From NCBI RefSeq assembly GCF_018860365.1, contig NZ_JAHKPO010000023.1:123759-187758 (forward strand): DNA of 64,000 bases, in the 5' to 3' direction. The stretch is from Arenibacter algicola. Lineage in GTDB: Bacteria; Bacteroidota; Bacteroidia; Flavobacteriales; Flavobacteriaceae. The notes under the pieces are model-generated. The model was not told the origin of the DNA, searched no databases, and worked only from the letters and a program-made list of their open reading frames with translations. Both the position numbers and the translations under genes were made by a program. This document shows, in pieces, positions 18,995 to 28,460 of the stretch (its first letter is position 1; every line of letters begins with the position of its first letter).

Positions 18995-20284
18995 TTGAAG
19001 TTAGTAAAAAAAGATATTTCGTTTTTGCTATATGGGGCATTTGCCTCCTTTGGCACTTATTTCTGCATGTATGCTTTTCGCAAGCCCTTTACTGTAGCTA
19101 CATTTGAAGACCTTTCGTTTGCGGGGGTAGATTACAAGATAATTCTGATAATTGCGCAGGTACTTGGGTATATGCTATCTAAATTTATAGGGATTAAAGT
19201 AATTTCAGAGCTTCAGCCCAACAAGAGAATATATTATCTCCTGGGACTAATTCTTGCTGCCGAGGCAAGTCTACTATTGTTCGCCATAACTCCGTCTCCT
19301 TATAATATAGTATTCATGTTCTTAAATGGCCTTCCTTTAGGGATGGTATGGGGAATTGTTTTTTCATATTTGGAAGGTAGAAAGTTTACTGAATTTTTAG
19401 GTGTGGCTTTATGTTCCAGCTTTATAGTATCCAGTGGCGCGGTAAAATCGGTTGGTCTTTTGGTTATGGAAAATTGGCAGGTATCCCAATTTTGGATGCC
19501 TTCCGTTACCGGTGGGGTTTTTTTAGCCCCTTTTGTATTTTTTGCTTGGTTGTTGAATAAAATGCCCCAACCTACGGAGGAGGATAAGGAACTTAGAACA
19601 GAACGGAAACCAATGACAGGAAAGGATAGAAAAAGGGTTTTTCTTGCCTTCCTGTTTCCAATTATAATTTTGGTTTTTTTCTACACTTTCTTAACGGCAT
19701 TGCGCGATTTCAGGGATAATTTTTCTAGGGAAATTTGGGATGCCTTAGGTTTCCAGGGAGATGCTGCCATATATACCATATCCGAACTGCCTATAGCTAT
19801 ACTGGTATTGGTGATCATAGGTTTTTTAGGAGTGATCAAAAATAATTATAAGGCCTTTGTTTCCTATCACTACCTATTGCTTTTTGGTACTATTGCCATT
19901 GGTCTTTCTACCCTGTTGTTTCAAATGGCCTTAATTTCACCTATTCTTTGGATGATCAGTGTAGGCTTTGGGCTCTATATATGTTATGTACCTTTTAACT
20001 GTATTTTTTTCGATCGTATGATTGCCACTTTTCGGATAAAGGGAAATGCTGGTTACCTTATATATATTGCAGATGCCTTTGGTTATTTAGGTAGCATGGG
20101 AGTACTTCTTTATAAGAATTTTGGTCATAGCAAGCTTTCTTGGCTCAATTTCTTTATGGCCAGCACTTATTTAATCGCTGTTTTGGGGACTATTATTACT
20201 CTAGTTTCACTTTTCTACTTCAAAAGGAAATACAGAAAGAATTTATTAGTGGAAAAGTCGGAAATACAATTGGCCGAAGTGTAA
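18995..20284 (+). CDS. DUF5690 family membrane transporter, TTG start
   Basis: A 429-residue polytopic protein with about 12 membrane spans, matching the MFS-related DUF5690 family of Bacteroidota: FGTYFCMYAFRKPFTVA, GLPLGMVWGIVFSYLEGRK and TALRDFRDNF. The only reasonable start is TTG at 18995; the next in-frame methionine is residue 25, inside the first span. The substrate of DUF5690 proteins is not known. It precedes the SusC/SusD pair by 234 bases in the same direction and could take the imported product across the inner membrane, but no direct evidence links them. Confidence 0.82.
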   Translation: MKLVKKDISFLLYGAFASFGTYFCMYAFRKPFTVATFEDLSFAGVDYKIILIIAQVLGYMLSKFIGIKVISELQPNKRIYYLLGLILAAEASLLLFAITPSPYNIVFMFLNGLPLGMVWGIVFSYLEGRKFTEFLGVALCSSFIVSSGAVKSVGLLVMENWQVSQFWMPSVTGGVFLAPFVFFAWLLNKMPQPTEEDKELRTERKPMTGKDRKRVFLAFLFPIIILVFFYTFLTALRDFRDNFSREIWDALGFQGDAAIYTISELPIAILVLVIIGFLGVIKNNYKAFVSYHYLLLFGTIAIGLSTLLFQMALISPILWMISVGFGLYICYVPFNCIFFDRMIATFRIKGNAGYLIYIADAFGYLGSMGVLLYKNFGHSKLSWLNFFMASTYLIAVLGTIITLVSLFYFKRKYRKNLLVEKSEIQLAEV

Positions 20285-20518
20285 TTTTTCTCCAGTTTAT
20301 TCCGCATCACTCTTCACATTTCTTCTAGAGGTGCACTTTTCTTAGGCGGGTCTTAAGTACTATTTTGTTGGTTTCTTGTCCAATTTTCGCTGTTAACGTT
20401 GTTTTAACAATTAAGCCCATTTCATTGCAATCTTTTAATATTAATTGAGGGTTTAGTTAACCTATGCCTAGGATATTTGCGCTCACTAAATAATTAAAAA
20501 AATCACAAACTAAACAGA

Positions 20519-23500
20519 ATGAACAAAACAAGTATTGTTATGGTATTTGCCTTTTTTGCATGTATCATGGGCCATTCCCAGGGAATATTTACGGGAAAGG
20601 TTTTGGATGAAAACAATGCGCCTTTACCAGGGGCGTCAGTAGTCATTAAAGGTAGTTCCAAGGGTGTGGCTACGGATTTTGACGGAAATTTTCAAATTGA
20701 GTTGAATTCGGTAAGCGATATTCTCCTCGTTTCCTATATAGGATATATACCAACTGAACTTGCCACCTCTGGTAAAACATCAGCGGAAATAGTACTTCTT
20801 CCCGATTCGGAAAAATTAAATGAGGTGGTTGTAACGGCTTTGGGTATTACCAGGGCGGAGAAGAAGATCGGTTATGCCACCCAGAAAATGGATGTGGAGA
20901 TCATAGAGGAAATAAATGCCCCCAATGTGGGGAATCTATTTACCGGTCAGGTAGCGGGACTCAGCGTAAGCAATCCCACTGGACTATTTCAAAAGCCCTC
21001 GTTTTCCCTAAGGGGCAAATCGCCCCTGATCGTAATTGACGGGATACCTGTCGAGACCGATTTTTATGATGTTTCCGCCAACAACATAGCCAATGTAAAC
21101 GTCCTGAAAGGAACAACGGCTTCTGCACTTTATGGGTCCAGGGGAAGGAACGGTGCCATATTGATCACGACCAAGAACGCCAATGTAGACGGTTTGGAAA
21201 TTTCGGTTTCCCATAATACAATGGTATCCGCAGGCTTCACTGTTTTTCCGGAAACCCAAACGGAATATGGTAACGGATCCAATGGAAAATATGAATTCTG
21301 GGACGGTAAGGACGGAGGTATTTCCGATGGGGATATGATCTGGGGTCCCAAGTTTGAGCCTGGGGTTATGGTCTCCCAATGGAACAGCCCGATATTGGAT
21401 AACGTTACCGGGGAAACCATTCCTTGGTGGGGGGATGTCTATGGCACCCAATATGACGATAAATCCCGTTATTCCAGGGTGCCGACGCCTTGGGAATATC
21501 ACAATAACCTAAAGGATTTCATGGGGACCGGGTATATTTCCAGTACGGATTTTTCCATATCGAGCAAATCCGAAAAAGGGTCGTTCCGTTTGTCGGGAAA
21601 TTATTCCGACCAAAAGGATAGGGTCCCCAATTCGGGCCTTAAGACAGGGGGCCTGACTTTTAAATCTACCACCAACCTTTCCAAATCACTTACCTTGGAC
21701 AGTAAATTATCCTATAACAAGGTGTATTCCCCCAACTACCCAAGGCATGGTTACGGACCAAAGAACCACATGTATACCATTCTAATTTGGATGGGGGACG
21801 ATGTCAATGGCAAGGAACTTCAGGAACATATGTACGTTCCCGGACAGGAAGGCTATAGGCAGGCCAATTTTAACTATGCCTGGTACAACAACGTTTATTT
21901 TGCGGCCAATGAACTGAACCAGAAATACGATGCCGATCTGATCAATGCCCAGATGGTACTTAAGTACAATATAGCCGAAGGCCTTAACCTTCAGGGAAGG
22001 GGCTCGGCCGTGGTGCAGGATATTTTTGAGGACAGACAGAGCCCCAAGACCTATTTGAATTACGGCGATGCCAGGGAAGGGGACTATAAGACGTGGAACT
22101 CCAAAAGGTTGACCGTAGACTACGATATTTTGGCCTCCTATACCAGATCTTTGACCGAGGATATCTCCTTCGACGTGAACGCCGGTGCCTCTACCTTTTA
22201 TAGAAAATACCAGCAGGAGTACAACTCCACTGACGGACTAGTGGTCCCTTTTGTGTACAGCCTTAACAATACCAGTGGCAATGTGGCCGCAACTACTTAT
22301 GTCGAGGAAAGGGCGACCAATAGTGTCTATGCCACTTTGGGAGTGGATCTTTACGATGCGGTGTTTTTGACCGCTGCTGCCAGGAACGACTGGTCCTCTA
22401 CATTGCCCAAGGAAAACCGTTCTTACTTCTACCCATCGGTTTCCTTGAGTACGGTGGTGTCCAATTTTGTAACCATGCCGGAGGCCGTGGACTATTTAAA
22501 GCTCTATGGGTCATGGGCACAGGTTTCCAGTGACCTGAACCCTTATAGCACGGAATCCTATTACACCAATAGCGGTGTTTTTGGAGGGAATATAAAATTG
22601 CAGTACCCCAATGGCCTTGTAAATTCCAATATAGAGCCCGAAAGTTCCGATTCGTTCGAGCTTGGTCTAAGTTCTGCCTTTTTAAAGAACAGGGTTGCCC
22701 TGGACCTTACCTATTACAATGTGGTGGACAGCAACCAGATCATTGATCTGCCAATCTCGAACACATCGGGATTTGAGAACAGAAAGGTAAATGGCAACGA
22801 ATATACTACCAATGGTCTGGAAGTGGTGCTCAATGCCAAACCGATCCTTACGGAGGACTTTAGTTGGAACGTTACCGCGAACTGGAGCAGAAAGGTCCAG
22901 AAAATCACGGAAATATATGGGGACAATACCACTTATAACAATCTAAGGCTGAACGATAGGGCGGACAGCTACTATGCAACGGTGTGGCAGAAGTCTGCGG
23001 ACGGGGATCTGATCCTGGGTACCAATGGATTGCCTATCAGGGATAATTTCCCACAACTTTTGGGACATAACGATCAGGATTGGACCCTAGGGCTTCAGAA
23101 TAGTTTTAAGTATAAGAACCTGACCGTGAATGTTGGTATAGACGGCGGATGGGGCGGTCTGATCCGTTCCCTGACCGTTGAGAAGATGTGGTGGGGCGGT
23201 AAGCACCCCAATTCTACCGAATATAGGGATGCGGAATACGCGGCCGGAGTACCGGTATATGTACCGGACGGGGTACAGGTTACGGGCGGCGACCTGGTGC
23301 AGGACGTAAATGGGGATGTTATTTCCGATACCAGGACCTACACCCAGAATACCACTGCGGTGAGCTGGCAGACCTGGTCACAGAACTACCCGTACAGGGC
23401 TGCCGTGACCTACAAGGAAAACGAGAAGTTTGCCAATATTTTCGATCGGAGCTTCTTTAAGTTAAGGACCCTTTCCTTTAAATATGATCTCACCGAACTG

Positions 23501-23662
23501 ACCAATATCAACGGCGTTAAGAATCTTGATGTAACCCTTAGCGGCTATAACCTATTGGTATGGAAGAAGGCAGATATCATTGATCCGGATTTTGGGAACG
23601 ACAATAATTTACAGGATCCTTCCACTAGGTACATCGGTATAGGCGTTAATGTTAAATTTTAG
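20519..23662 (+). CDS. SusC/RagA-type TonB-linked outer membrane transporter
   Basis: A 1047-residue TonB-dependent transporter of the SusC class. It has a signal peptide (to about residue 20, GHSQ), a carboxypeptidase-like domain (GKVLDENNAPLPGASVVI), the TonB-box-like EVVVTALGITRAEKK that follows this domain in SusC proteins, a plug with LFTGQVAGLSVSNP and LRGKSPLIVIDGIPV, and a 22-strand barrel ending in GIGVNVKF. With the SusD gene 13 bases downstream it should form a surface uptake complex for an oligomeric or amphiphilic ligand. From about 21000 onward the gene favours C- and G-ending codons (AAC, GAC, AAG, CTG) more than its neighbours do. Confidence 0.93.
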   Translation: MNKTSIVMVFAFFACIMGHSQGIFTGKVLDENNAPLPGASVVIKGSSKGVATDFDGNFQIELNSVSDILLVSYIGYIPTELATSGKTSAEIVLLPDSEKLNEVVVTALGITRAEKKIGYATQKMDVEIIEEINAPNVGNLFTGQVAGLSVSNPTGLFQKPSFSLRGKSPLIVIDGIPVETDFYDVSANNIANVNVLKGTTASALYGSRGRNGAILITTKNANVDGLEISVSHNTMVSAGFTVFPETQTEYGNGSNGKYEFWDGKDGGISDGDMIWGPKFEPGVMVSQWNSPILDNVTGETIPWWGDVYGTQYDDKSRYSRVPTPWEYHNNLKDFMGTGYISSTDFSISSKSEKGSFRLSGNYSDQKDRVPNSGLKTGGLTFKSTTNLSKSLTLDSKLSYNKVYSPNYPRHGYGPKNHMYTILIWMGDDVNGKELQEHMYVPGQEGYRQANFNYAWYNNVYFAANELNQKYDADLINAQMVLKYNIAEGLNLQGRGSAVVQDIFEDRQSPKTYLNYGDAREGDYKTWNSKRLTVDYDILASYTRSLTEDISFDVNAGASTFYRKYQQEYNSTDGLVVPFVYSLNNTSGNVAATTYVEERATNSVYATLGVDLYDAVFLTAAARNDWSSTLPKENRSYFYPSVSLSTVVSNFVTMPEAVDYLKLYGSWAQVSSDLNPYSTESYYTNSGVFGGNIKLQYPNGLVNSNIEPESSDSFELGLSSAFLKNRVALDLTYYNVVDSNQIIDLPISNTSGFENRKVNGNEYTTNGLEVVLNAKPILTEDFSWNVTANWSRKVQKITEIYGDNTTYNNLRLNDRADSYYATVWQKSADGDLILGTNGLPIRDNFPQLLGHNDQDWTLGLQNSFKYKNLTVNVGIDGGWGGLIRSLTVEKMWWGGKHPNSTEYRDAEYAAGVPVYVPDGVQVTGGDLVQDVNGDVISDTRTYTQNTTAVSWQTWSQNYPYRAAVTYKENEKFANIFDRSFFKLRTLSFKYDLTELTNINGVKNLDVTLSGYNLLVWKKADIIDPDFGNDNNLQDPSTRYIGIGVNVKF

Positions 23663-23675
23663 TAAAAGACACACA

Positions 23676-25157
23676 ATGAAAAAAATAGGAATTTTATTCG
23701 GATTAACAGTATTGATGGCTCTTACTGGCTGTCAAGATCTGACAGAATTGAACGACAACCCTAATAATGTCAGTGAAACGCACCCGCAATTGTTATTGAC
23801 CAATATAGCAAGCAATGCCTTTGAGGTGGATGGTACCGGGGCCTTGTACGCATCCCGTATTTTGGTGCAGACCGATGGGGAGAACAGTGGCCAATATTAC
23901 AACTGGGACCGTGCCAGCTTTGACGACTATAATATGTTGGGGGAGGTCACCAAAATGATGGAGGAGGCAGAGCGTATAGAAAGCGATGAATATATGGCCT
24001 TGGCCAAATTTTTCAGGGCATACTACTTCTATAACCTGACCCTTACATTTGGCGATATTCCCTATAGCGAAGCCCTTAAAGGGGAGACCGGGGAGCAGTA
24101 TCTGCCCAAGTATGATACCCAAAAAGAAGTTTTTGTCGGGATATTAAAGGAACTGTCGGAAGCCAATGATCTTTTGGAGGGGAATACCAATATTATTGCC
24201 GGGGATATTATTTTTGGCGGGAATACCACCAAATGGCAAAAATTGGTCAATTCCTTTAGGCTAAAGGTCCTTATGACCCTTTCCAAAAAGGTGGGCGACG
24301 CGGATTTGAACCTAATAAGTTCCTTTGCCGGTATATACAATAATGGGCCCATAATGGAATCTAACGAGGACAATGGCCAGTTGGTCTTTTTGGACGAGGA
24401 AGGGAGTAGGTATACGGAATTCAACTCCAGTGGTTATGGATCGGGAATGTACATGTCCTCTACCTTTATCGAAATGCTCCAGGACAGACAGGACCCTAGG
24501 CTGTTCATTTATTGCGGACAGACCAAAAATGCCAAGGAGGCAGGATTGGCCATTGATGATTTTATGGCCTACGAGGGAGGGGATCCCTTGGCACCTTATG
24601 CAGAGGTAAACGACAAGGCGGCCGCAGGCGATGTCTCCAAGGTAAACCTGAGATATACCACGGACCCTACTACCGAGCCGCACAACTTAATGGGATATTG
24701 GGAACTGGAGTTTATATTGGCCGAAGCATCCGTTCGTGGGTGGATCGCTACCGATGCCAAGGAACATTATGAAAATGCGGTAAAATCATCTTTCGAATTT
24801 TATAATACCTATGCCAAGAATTTTGAAACCTATGTAGAGCCTTCGGATGCCGACAACTATCTTTTGGGGGCAGAGGTGGTGTTTGATAACAGCTTGGCCA
24901 CTGAGGAGAAAATGGAGCTCATTCTGACCCAGAAATATTTTACTTCCTTTTTGCAAACGGGCTGGAGGGCATATTTTGATCACTTAAGGACAGGTTACCC
25001 TGCATTCGCACAATTACCGGGAGCCACCCCTCCAACCCGATGGATCTACCCTAATTCCGAGTACAACAACAATACTGCAAATGTAGCTACAGCCATTGAA
25101 AGTCAGTTTGGAGCTGGGAACGATAAGATTCGTGAAATAACCTGGTGGTTGGAATAA
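23676..25157 (+). CDS. SusD/RagB-type surface lipoprotein
   Basis: A 493-residue lipoprotein (LMALTGCQDL, Cys19) of the SusD-like nutrient-binding family. Markers are LTELNDNPNNVSETHPQLLL, then tetratricopeptide-type helices (ALAKFFRAYYFYNLTLTFG) and a C-terminal RTGYPAFAQLPGATPPTRW. It acts as the lid and ligand-binding partner of the SusC barrel. The ATG at 23676 starts the signal peptide; an ATG at 23649 lies inside the end of susC. A rho-independent terminator follows at 25239-25278, so the susCD unit ends there and the next gene has its own start or depends on read-through. Confidence 0.92.
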   Translation: MKKIGILFGLTVLMALTGCQDLTELNDNPNNVSETHPQLLLTNIASNAFEVDGTGALYASRILVQTDGENSGQYYNWDRASFDDYNMLGEVTKMMEEAERIESDEYMALAKFFRAYYFYNLTLTFGDIPYSEALKGETGEQYLPKYDTQKEVFVGILKELSEANDLLEGNTNIIAGDIIFGGNTTKWQKLVNSFRLKVLMTLSKKVGDADLNLISSFAGIYNNGPIMESNEDNGQLVFLDEEGSRYTEFNSSGYGSGMYMSSTFIEMLQDRQDPRLFIYCGQTKNAKEAGLAIDDFMAYEGGDPLAPYAEVNDKAAAGDVSKVNLRYTTDPTTEPHNLMGYWELEFILAEASVRGWIATDAKEHYENAVKSSFEFYNTYAKNFETYVEPSDADNYLLGAEVVFDNSLATEEKMELILTQKYFTSFLQTGWRAYFDHLRTGYPAFAQLPGATPPTRWIYPNSEYNNNTANVATAIESQFGAGNDKIREITWWLE

Positions 25158-25460
25158 TTTTCGGCACCAAATAGGTTTTGGGGGCATATTGCCGATATTG
25201 ATTGGCAAAACAAAACCCAAGCCCATATATATTTTGTCCAAGGCCATAGTGGAAAACCGCTATGGCCTTGCCTTTTTAGTTAACTAAGCAGCTGTAAGTG
25301 TATAGGGAGGGAGTATACTTTCTATGGCATTGGCAATTATAAATTTTTAAATAGAAATTGTAGTTATAGTTACAAAAATTTAATATTATTAACTATTTAA
25401 CTTAACTTAGTCACATGATATTTACACTTCTTCATTAATCAAAAATTAAAACCAATCTAA
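25158..25460. other. Intergenic region with terminator and AT-rich leader
   Basis: The first part carries the susD terminator. Bases 25330-25460 are very AT-rich and probably contain the promoter of the phosphodiesterase gene, but I could not identify a box that matches the Bacteroidota consensus well. Confidence 0.5.
25239..25278 (+). terminator. Rho-independent terminator after susD
   Basis: CAAGGCCATAG and CTATGGCCTTG form an 11-bp stem, extended inward by GG/CC around an AAAA loop, followed by CCTTTTTAG. Confidence 0.8.
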
Positions 25461-27176
25461 ATGAGCAAAGCCAATTTTGTACTTAAAAGCACCTTGTTTT
25501 CGGCTATTTCGGGCATCTTGCAAAAAGTTTTCGCTAAAGAATTATTGCTTAAAATAATTGCATTGATAATTATTTTCGGTTCATTTTGGTCCTGTGCCAA
25601 AAAAAATCATGAAAATTCTCCCATAGTAAAGCATGTGGTGGTTATTGGTTTTGATGGATTAAGTCCCAATGGATTAAAAAATGCAACAACCCCAACCTTT
25701 GATAAGATTATAAGTGAAGGGGCTGCCAGTATGCATGCCAGGGCGGTTCTGCCTACAAGTTCCAGTACCAACTGGGCTTCCATGATTATGGGTGCCGGTC
25801 CTGAGCAACATGGTATTACTTCCAACAGCTGGGAGAAAAACAATTTTGTATTGCCCACGATTACGCAAAGTGAGGATTTTCTTTTTCCAAGCATCTTTCA
25901 ATTGATAGATGACCAAAAGGAAAGTGCGGAAATAGGAGCAATTTATCATTGGTCGGGATTTGGAAGACTGTTTGAAAAAGGGGCCGTGGACTATGATATA
26001 AATCCAGAGTCCGAAGACCAAACGGCAGCCTTGGCCAGTGCTTATATAAAAGAAAAAAAGCCCACCTTCACTTTTATCCATTTTGACCATGTAGATCATG
26101 GTGGACACGAATACGGTCACGGGAGCCCTGAATACTATAAATCCGTGGAAAAGGCGGACGCCATGCTGGCAGAAGTAATGGCAGCTATCAAGGCATCTGG
26201 AATGGCCGATGAAACATTGGTTATCATAAGCGCAGATCATGGTGGACTGGGAAAAGGTCATGGAGGTGAATCTTTACAGGAAATAGAAATTCCTTTTATC
26301 CTTTGGGGAAAATCGGTCAAGAAGAACCATGTGCTTAAATATCCAGTTTATCAATATGACAATGCGGCAACGGTCGCTTTTGCTTTGGGAATAAAAACAC
26401 CTATGGCCTGGATTGGCAAACCAGTAAAAAATGCTTTTGAAGGCTTTGATCTTAACGATGATTATCCCACTACGATAAGGGTTGAGCAACCGGCTATTCT
26501 ACCTGTTGCCAAACTCAATAAAAAGGCTGGGGGCCTATTTGATGACACCGCGACCATTATTATGGAAAACACAAACGGTACTGGTGAGATAAGGTATACC
26601 TTGGATGGTTCCATGCCCACTGCAAATTCCACTTTATATACCGACCCGGTCGAGACAACAGAAAATGTTGTTGTTAAAAGTGCTATTTTTAGAAATGGAA
26701 AAATTGCCAGTACGGTATCGGAGGCCTTTTTTAGAATAAAAAACAAGACAATGGCCCCTCCCATTTCTTATGAGGTTTTTTATTTGGAAAACTTGACCAG
26801 CATTCCCAGTCTGGAAAATAGAAAACCGGATGCCAAGGGAACTTGTTTTGAAATTACTTCTGACGAGGTAAAGGAAGAAATTAGAAGCAACACAGTGGTA
26901 AGATTCAGCACCACCATTCAGGTCGAAAAGGAGGATAGATTTACCTTTTATACCAATTCTGACGATGGTAGTAAATTGTGGGTAAATAATGAATTGGTAG
27001 TGGATAATGATGGAGATCATGGGGTGATTGAAAAGAATGGCAGTATTTCCTTAAAGCCGGGAACCTACCCTTTGCAAGTGGTATGGTTTAATGGAGGTGG
27101 TAGTGGTTGGTTGAACGTGGATTATCAAACTAAGACCATTCCTAAACAAGTGCTATCTACATCAATATTAAAGTAA
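25461..27176 (+). CDS. Type I phosphodiesterase/NPP lipoprotein with PA14-like domain
   Basis: A 571-residue exported protein. A long N-region precedes the lipobox FWSCAKK (Cys45). Residues 55-340 are the nucleotide pyrophosphatase/phosphodiesterase fold of the alkaline phosphatase superfamily: metal Asp65 in VIGFDGLS, nucleophile region SSSTNWASM (Thr103 the likely nucleophile), FDHVDHGGHEYG, ISADHGG and GHGGES. Residues 370-440 resemble the chitobiase C-terminal domain (RYTLDGSMPTANSTLY), and 450-555 a PA14-like domain (FTFYTNSDDGSKLWVN) that may bind glycan. It likely cleaves phosphodiester or phosphonate ester bonds outside the cell, supplying the substrate of the downstream enzymes. Confidence 0.87.
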   Translation: MSKANFVLKSTLFSAISGILQKVFAKELLLKIIALIIIFGSFWSCAKKNHENSPIVKHVVVIGFDGLSPNGLKNATTPTFDKIISEGAASMHARAVLPTSSSTNWASMIMGAGPEQHGITSNSWEKNNFVLPTITQSEDFLFPSIFQLIDDQKESAEIGAIYHWSGFGRLFEKGAVDYDINPESEDQTAALASAYIKEKKPTFTFIHFDHVDHGGHEYGHGSPEYYKSVEKADAMLAEVMAAIKASGMADETLVIISADHGGLGKGHGGESLQEIEIPFILWGKSVKKNHVLKYPVYQYDNAATVAFALGIKTPMAWIGKPVKNAFEGFDLNDDYPTTIRVEQPAILPVAKLNKKAGGLFDDTATIIMENTNGTGEIRYTLDGSMPTANSTLYTDPVETTENVVVKSAIFRNGKIASTVSEAFFRIKNKTMAPPISYEVFYLENLTSIPSLENRKPDAKGTCFEITSDEVKEEIRSNTVVRFSTTIQVEKEDRFTFYTNSDDGSKLWVNNELVVDNDGDHGVIEKNGSISLKPGTYPLQVVWFNGGGSGWLNVDYQTKTIPKQVLSTSILK

Positions 27177-27203
27177 TTGGAAATAACGGTAAAAGGTTTA
27201 TCA

Positions 27204-28460
27204 ATGAAGTTCATATTTCTTCTTTTGTCCATGATGCTGGTAACGGCCCAAGACAAAGGAGGGCAATTACCCGCGTGGGAAGAGGGGATGTTGGATATTC
27301 ATCATATAAATACAGGTAGGGGGGATGCCGCTTTTTTTGTTTTTCCAGATGCGACCACGCTCTTGGTGGATGCAGGTGACATGTCCGAAACCCATCCTAG
27401 AACTTTATCTGCCAGAAATGCAGTACAAAAACCCGATAATTCCAAAACTGCGCCCCAATGGATTGTGGATTATATTCATCAGTTTTTTCCAAAAAATAAA
27501 ACCTTGCAACTGGATTACGGACTAATTACACATTACCATGACGATCATTTCGGGGAGATGGATGTTAAAAGGAAACGACACCCAAAAGGAAAGTATGGCT
27601 TAACAGGAATGATGGAAGTAGGGAGTTTATTGCCTATTAAAACCCATTTGGACCGCGGAAGTAATTATCCAATCGATTTAAAGAATACAGCAGTACAAAA
27701 GAAAATAAAAGCGAACGATTCTTATAGTATTATAGAAACATTGCAGGAGTATTGGAATTATATGGATTATCACATCAAGGAAGATGGGATGATTTACGAA
27801 GCCTTAAAGCCTGGGGCTATAAATCAAATCCATCTAAAACAATCCCCCAATAAATATCCCCATTTTGAAATTCGTAATATTGCTGTTAATGGCGATATAT
27901 GGACTGGTGAAAACGAGGATTATTATTCTTTCTTTACCAAAGGGGATTATCCCGGTGAAAATCCTTTAAGCACATGTCTAAAAATTACCTATGGCCGGTT
28001 CGATTATTTTACCGGAGGAGATATTAGTGGTATCGATACCTTGGGACAAATGGACTTAAATTCCTTGGAATCGCACGTGGCACCAGTGATTGGTCCTGTG
28101 GATGTTGCCACCTTGAACCATCATGGCAACAGGGATTCCCAAAATGTATTCTTTGTAAGAACACTTAGACCAAGGGTATGGATACAACAAAATTGGTCAT
28201 CGGACCACCCAGGGGAGGAAGTGCTAAGAAGAATAACTTCCAAGTCCTTATATCCTGGAGAGCGGGATTTGTTTTCAACGGTTATGTTACAACCTCTTAA
28301 AGATGTGATAGGCGATAGGTTGGATCAATATAAAAGTCAGAACGGTCATATTGTGGTCCGGGTGTATAACCAAGGAAGTCAATATGATATCTATATCCTG
28401 AACGACAACACAAAAGAACGAGAAATAATAGCAAAATACGGACCTTATGAAGCAAGATAA
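27204..28460 (+). CDS. Exported MBL-fold metallohydrolase
   Basis: A 418-residue protein with a signal peptide (MKFIFLLLSMMLVTAQ) and a metallo-beta-lactamase fold resembling the ComEC-like hydrolase branch. The metal motif is LITHYHDDHFGEMD, with later ligands in FTGGDISG and TLNHHGNRD. Family members hydrolyse phosphodiesters, nucleotides or other esters, so a second phosphoesterase in this locus is plausible. The ATG at 27204 is chosen over a TTG at 27177. The gene starts 27 bases after the phosphodiesterase and its end overlaps the next gene by 14 bases, showing tight co-expression. Confidence 0.83.
   Translation: MKFIFLLLSMMLVTAQDKGGQLPAWEEGMLDIHHINTGRGDAAFFVFPDATTLLVDAGDMSETHPRTLSARNAVQKPDNSKTAPQWIVDYIHQFFPKNKTLQLDYGLITHYHDDHFGEMDVKRKRHPKGKYGLTGMMEVGSLLPIKTHLDRGSNYPIDLKNTAVQKKIKANDSYSIIETLQEYWNYMDYHIKEDGMIYEALKPGAINQIHLKQSPNKYPHFEIRNIAVNGDIWTGENEDYYSFFTKGDYPGENPLSTCLKITYGRFDYFTGGDISGIDTLGQMDLNSLESHVAPVIGPVDVATLNHHGNRDSQNVFFVRTLRPRVWIQQNWSSDHPGEEVLRRITSKSLYPGERDLFSTVMLQPLKDVIGDRLDQYKSQNGHIVVRVYNQGSQYDIYILNDNTKEREIIAKYGPYEAR

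Noticed and set aside
20460..20518. Promoter for susC (GATATTTG near 20473)
   Set aside because: The -7 box has a mismatch and the nearest TTG is 24 bases upstream, beyond the usual 19-21, so I did not list it.
21008..21502. Long open frame antisense to susC (164 residues)
   Set aside because: It lies wholly inside a well-supported gene in a stretch with C- and G-rich third positions, which creates antisense open frames by chance; no family resemblance.
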